Notes under the pieces: model-generated
The model's input: the letters and a program-made list of their open reading frames with translations, nothing else
The model's database searches: none
Told to the model about the DNA's origin: nothing
Shown: piece after piece, positions 5,675 to 7,352 of the stretch
Layout of the letters: every line of letters starts with the position of its first letter
Numbering within the stretch: the stretch's first letter is position 1
Source of the DNA: Lachnospiraceae bacterium UBA3845
Lineage (GTDB): Bacteria; Bacillota; Clostridia; Lachnospirales; Lachnospiraceae
Direction: 5' to 3'
Assembly (NCBI GenBank): GCA_002392705.1
Contig: DGHP01000159.1
Coordinates: 1-7,352, forward strand
DNA: 7,352 bases
Position numbers and translations under genes: made by a program

Positions 5675-7352
5675 ATAAGGTCTGTACGGCTTCCCTGATC
5701 GCCTCATCCAGGTCATCCGAGATCCGTTCATACTCAGCCTGTATCTGATCGTTTTCCGTATACTTATAACGGCCGATCTCCTCACGGCAGGAGAGTTTGA
5801 CCAGGGACTCGATGGAGGCACCGTTTTTCAGGGCTTCCTGGCCTTTGTCATAGTAGGCGAGGATCAGCTTCATCATCAGGAACTGCTTCTCCAGGGAAGT
5901 GTAGGTATCCGTATCGCTGAACGCGTTCTGGTTCAGGAAGTCCTCACGGATTGACCTTGCCGCCTCCATGGTCAGACGGTCCGGAGCGGAAAGCGCATCC
6001 ATGCCGACCAGCTGCACCATCTCATTCAGCTCGTTCTCCTGCTGCAGAATGAGCATCATCTTCGCGCGCATCGGCATCCATTCCCCGTCCGTCTGGGCAT
6101 CGAACCATCCGCCCATGGAATCCAGATACAGGGAGTAGGAGGAAAGCCAGTTGATGGCCGGGAAATGTCTCTCATAGGCCAGCTGCGCGTCCAGTCTCCA
6201 GAATACTTTTACGATACGGAGCGTCGCCTGGGTAACCGGTTCGGAGATATCTCCGCCTGCCGGTGATACGGCGCCGATAACCGACAGAGTTCCTTCTCTG
6301 TTGTCAGAACCTGCCGTGAGCACGCGGCCGGCTCTCTCGTAGAACTGTGCAAGCCTGGAAGACAGGTAGGCCGGATAGCCTTCCTCACCGGGCATCTCCT
6401 CCAGACGTCCGCTCATCTCACGGAGCGCTTCCGCCCAGCGGGAGGTGGAATCTGCCATCAGGGCCACGGAATAGCCCATATCACGGAAATATTCCGCGAT
6501 CGTGATACCGGTATAGATGGACGCCTCACGGGCGGCAACCGGCATATCGGAAGTATTCGCGATCAGAACCGTGCGCTCCATCAGGGAATATCCGGACTTG
6601 GGGTCCTTCAGTTCCGGGAACTCGTTCAGAACGTCCGTCATCTCATTGCCGCGCTCACCGCAGCCGATGTAAACGACGATGTCCGCCTCCGCCCACTTGG
6701 CCAGCTGATGCTGCACGACCGTCTTTCCGGAACCGAAGGGTCCGGGGATGGCGGCGACGCCGCCCTTTGCCAGCGGGAACAGGGTGTCGATAACGCGCTG
6801 CCCTGTAATCAGCGGCTTATCCGGCGCAAGCTTCTGCCTGTAGGGACGGCCGCGGCGCACAGGCCATTTCTGCATGAGGCTCATCGCGTATTCCGATCCG
6901 TCCTCCTGTGTCAGGACGCAGACCGTATCCGTTACCTTGAAATCCCCCTCGCTGATGCTTTTTACTTTTCCGCTGATCATAGGCGGAACCATGATCTTCT
7001 GGGAGACGATGTGGGTCTCCTGAACCGTACCGACGATATCGCCGCCGACCAGTTCATCCCCGGCCTTTACAGCCGGAACAAAATGCCAGACCTTTTCCCG
7101 GTTCAGGGACGGTACTTCTATACCCCTCTGCAGGAGATTGCTCCCCGAGGTCTCCATGATATCCTCCAGAGGTCTCTGGATTCCATCATATATACTGCCG
7201 ATCAGGCCGGGGCCCAGCTCTACGCTCATGGGGGCGCCGGTCGACTCGACCGGCTCGCCCGGTGCCAGGCCGCCTGTCTCCTCATATACCTGAACAGAGG
7301 CCTCGTCACCGTGGATCTCAATGATCTCACCGATAAGACGCCTGTCAGATAC
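5673..7352 (-). CDS. atpA: V-type ATP synthase/ATPase subunit A (catalytic), N-terminus beyond window
   Basis: Also called NtpA. This is the catalytic, ATP-binding subunit of the V/A-type rotary ATPase. 559 codons are visible; family members are usually near 590 residues, so about 30 are missing at the right edge. The frame stays open to base 7352 and begins [18 protein letters not shown], the normal continuation of the N-terminal barrel, so the ATG at 7229 is internal and not the start. Seen, numbered from the first visible residue: the non-homologous insert that marks A subunits (about 80-170), Walker A GPFGSGKT at 204-211, GERGNEM at 232-238, [20 protein letters not shown] at 300-319, and [21 protein letters not shown] at 323-343. 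The C-terminal helical domain runs to VQTL before TAA. atpB follows after 14 bp. Intact catalytic motifs indicate a working enzyme. Confidence 0.98.
   Translation of the reverse strand, partial: VSDRRLIGEIIEIHGDEASVQVYEETGGLAPGEPVESTGAPMSVELGPGLIGSIYDGIQRPLEDIMETSGSNLLQRGIEVPSLNREKVWHFVPAVKAGDELVGGDIVGTVQETHIVSQKIMVPPMISGKVKSISEGDFKVTDTVCVLTQEDGSEYAMSLMQKWPVRRGRPYRQKLAPDKPLITGQRVIDTLFPLAKGGVAAIPGPFGSGKTVVQHQLAKWAEADIVVYIGCGERGNEMTDVLNEFPELKDPKSGYSLMERTVLIANTSDMPVAAREASIYTGITIAEYFRDMGYSVALMADSTSRWAEALREMSGRLEEMPGEEGYPAYLSSRLAQFYERAGRVLTAGSDNREGTLSVIGAVSPAGGDISEPVTQATLRIVKVFWRLDAQLAYERHFPAINWLSSYSLYLDSMGGWFDAQTDGEWMPMRAKMMLILQQENELNEMVQLVGMDALSAPDRLTMEAARSIREDFLNQNAFSDTDTYTSLEKQFLMMKLILAYYDKGQEALKNGASIESLVKLSCREEIGRYKYTENDQIQAEYERISDDLDEAIREAVQTL

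Overview
The window looks like chromosomal DNA from a GC-rich Clostridia-type Firmicute, possibly Lachnospiraceae. Three things suggest this: the V-type (archaeal/vacuolar-like) ATPase in A-B-D subunit order, adjacent dapA and dapB genes, and a clostridial-style monofunctional aspartate kinase with a VPSAPG...SDDTKVTD segment. Start sites follow purine-rich Shine-Dalgarno sequences. The taxonomic call is inference from gene content only.

All seven genes lie on the minus strand, so transcription runs from right to left. At the right edge is V-type ATPase subunit A (atpA, missing only its extreme N-terminus). It is followed by subunit B (atpB, 14 bp gap) and subunit D (atpD, 20 bp gap, TTG start). 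Next comes an uncharacterised secreted protein of 316 residues with an HEEFH zinc-peptidase motif. Then come three lysine/diaminopimelate pathway genes: dapA, dapB and lysC. lysC runs off the left edge with 181 codons visible. The longest gap between genes is 139 bp, so no stretch over 300 bp lacks a gene.

The genes form two functional blocks. Subunits A and B make the catalytic A3B3 head of a rotary ATPase and D is its central stalk. LysC phosphorylates aspartate, then DapA and DapB carry out the first two steps committed to diaminopimelate and lysine after aspartate semialdehyde; the semialdehyde dehydrogenase is not in the window. The secreted putative metallopeptidase sits between the blocks and has no evident functional link to either.

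No canonical intrinsic terminator (stem plus T-run) was found in any gap, and no convincing promoter, so read-through along the whole set is possible. The structured gaps are the most unusual DNA: a long stem-loop without a T-run just after atpD, which pairs fully only in the minus-strand transcript, and a cluster of inverted repeats between dapA and dapB, including a 10+1+10 bp perfect dyad close upstream of dapB. Most of the window is ordinary housekeeping sequence. I saw no mobile element, CRISPR array, tRNA or rRNA.
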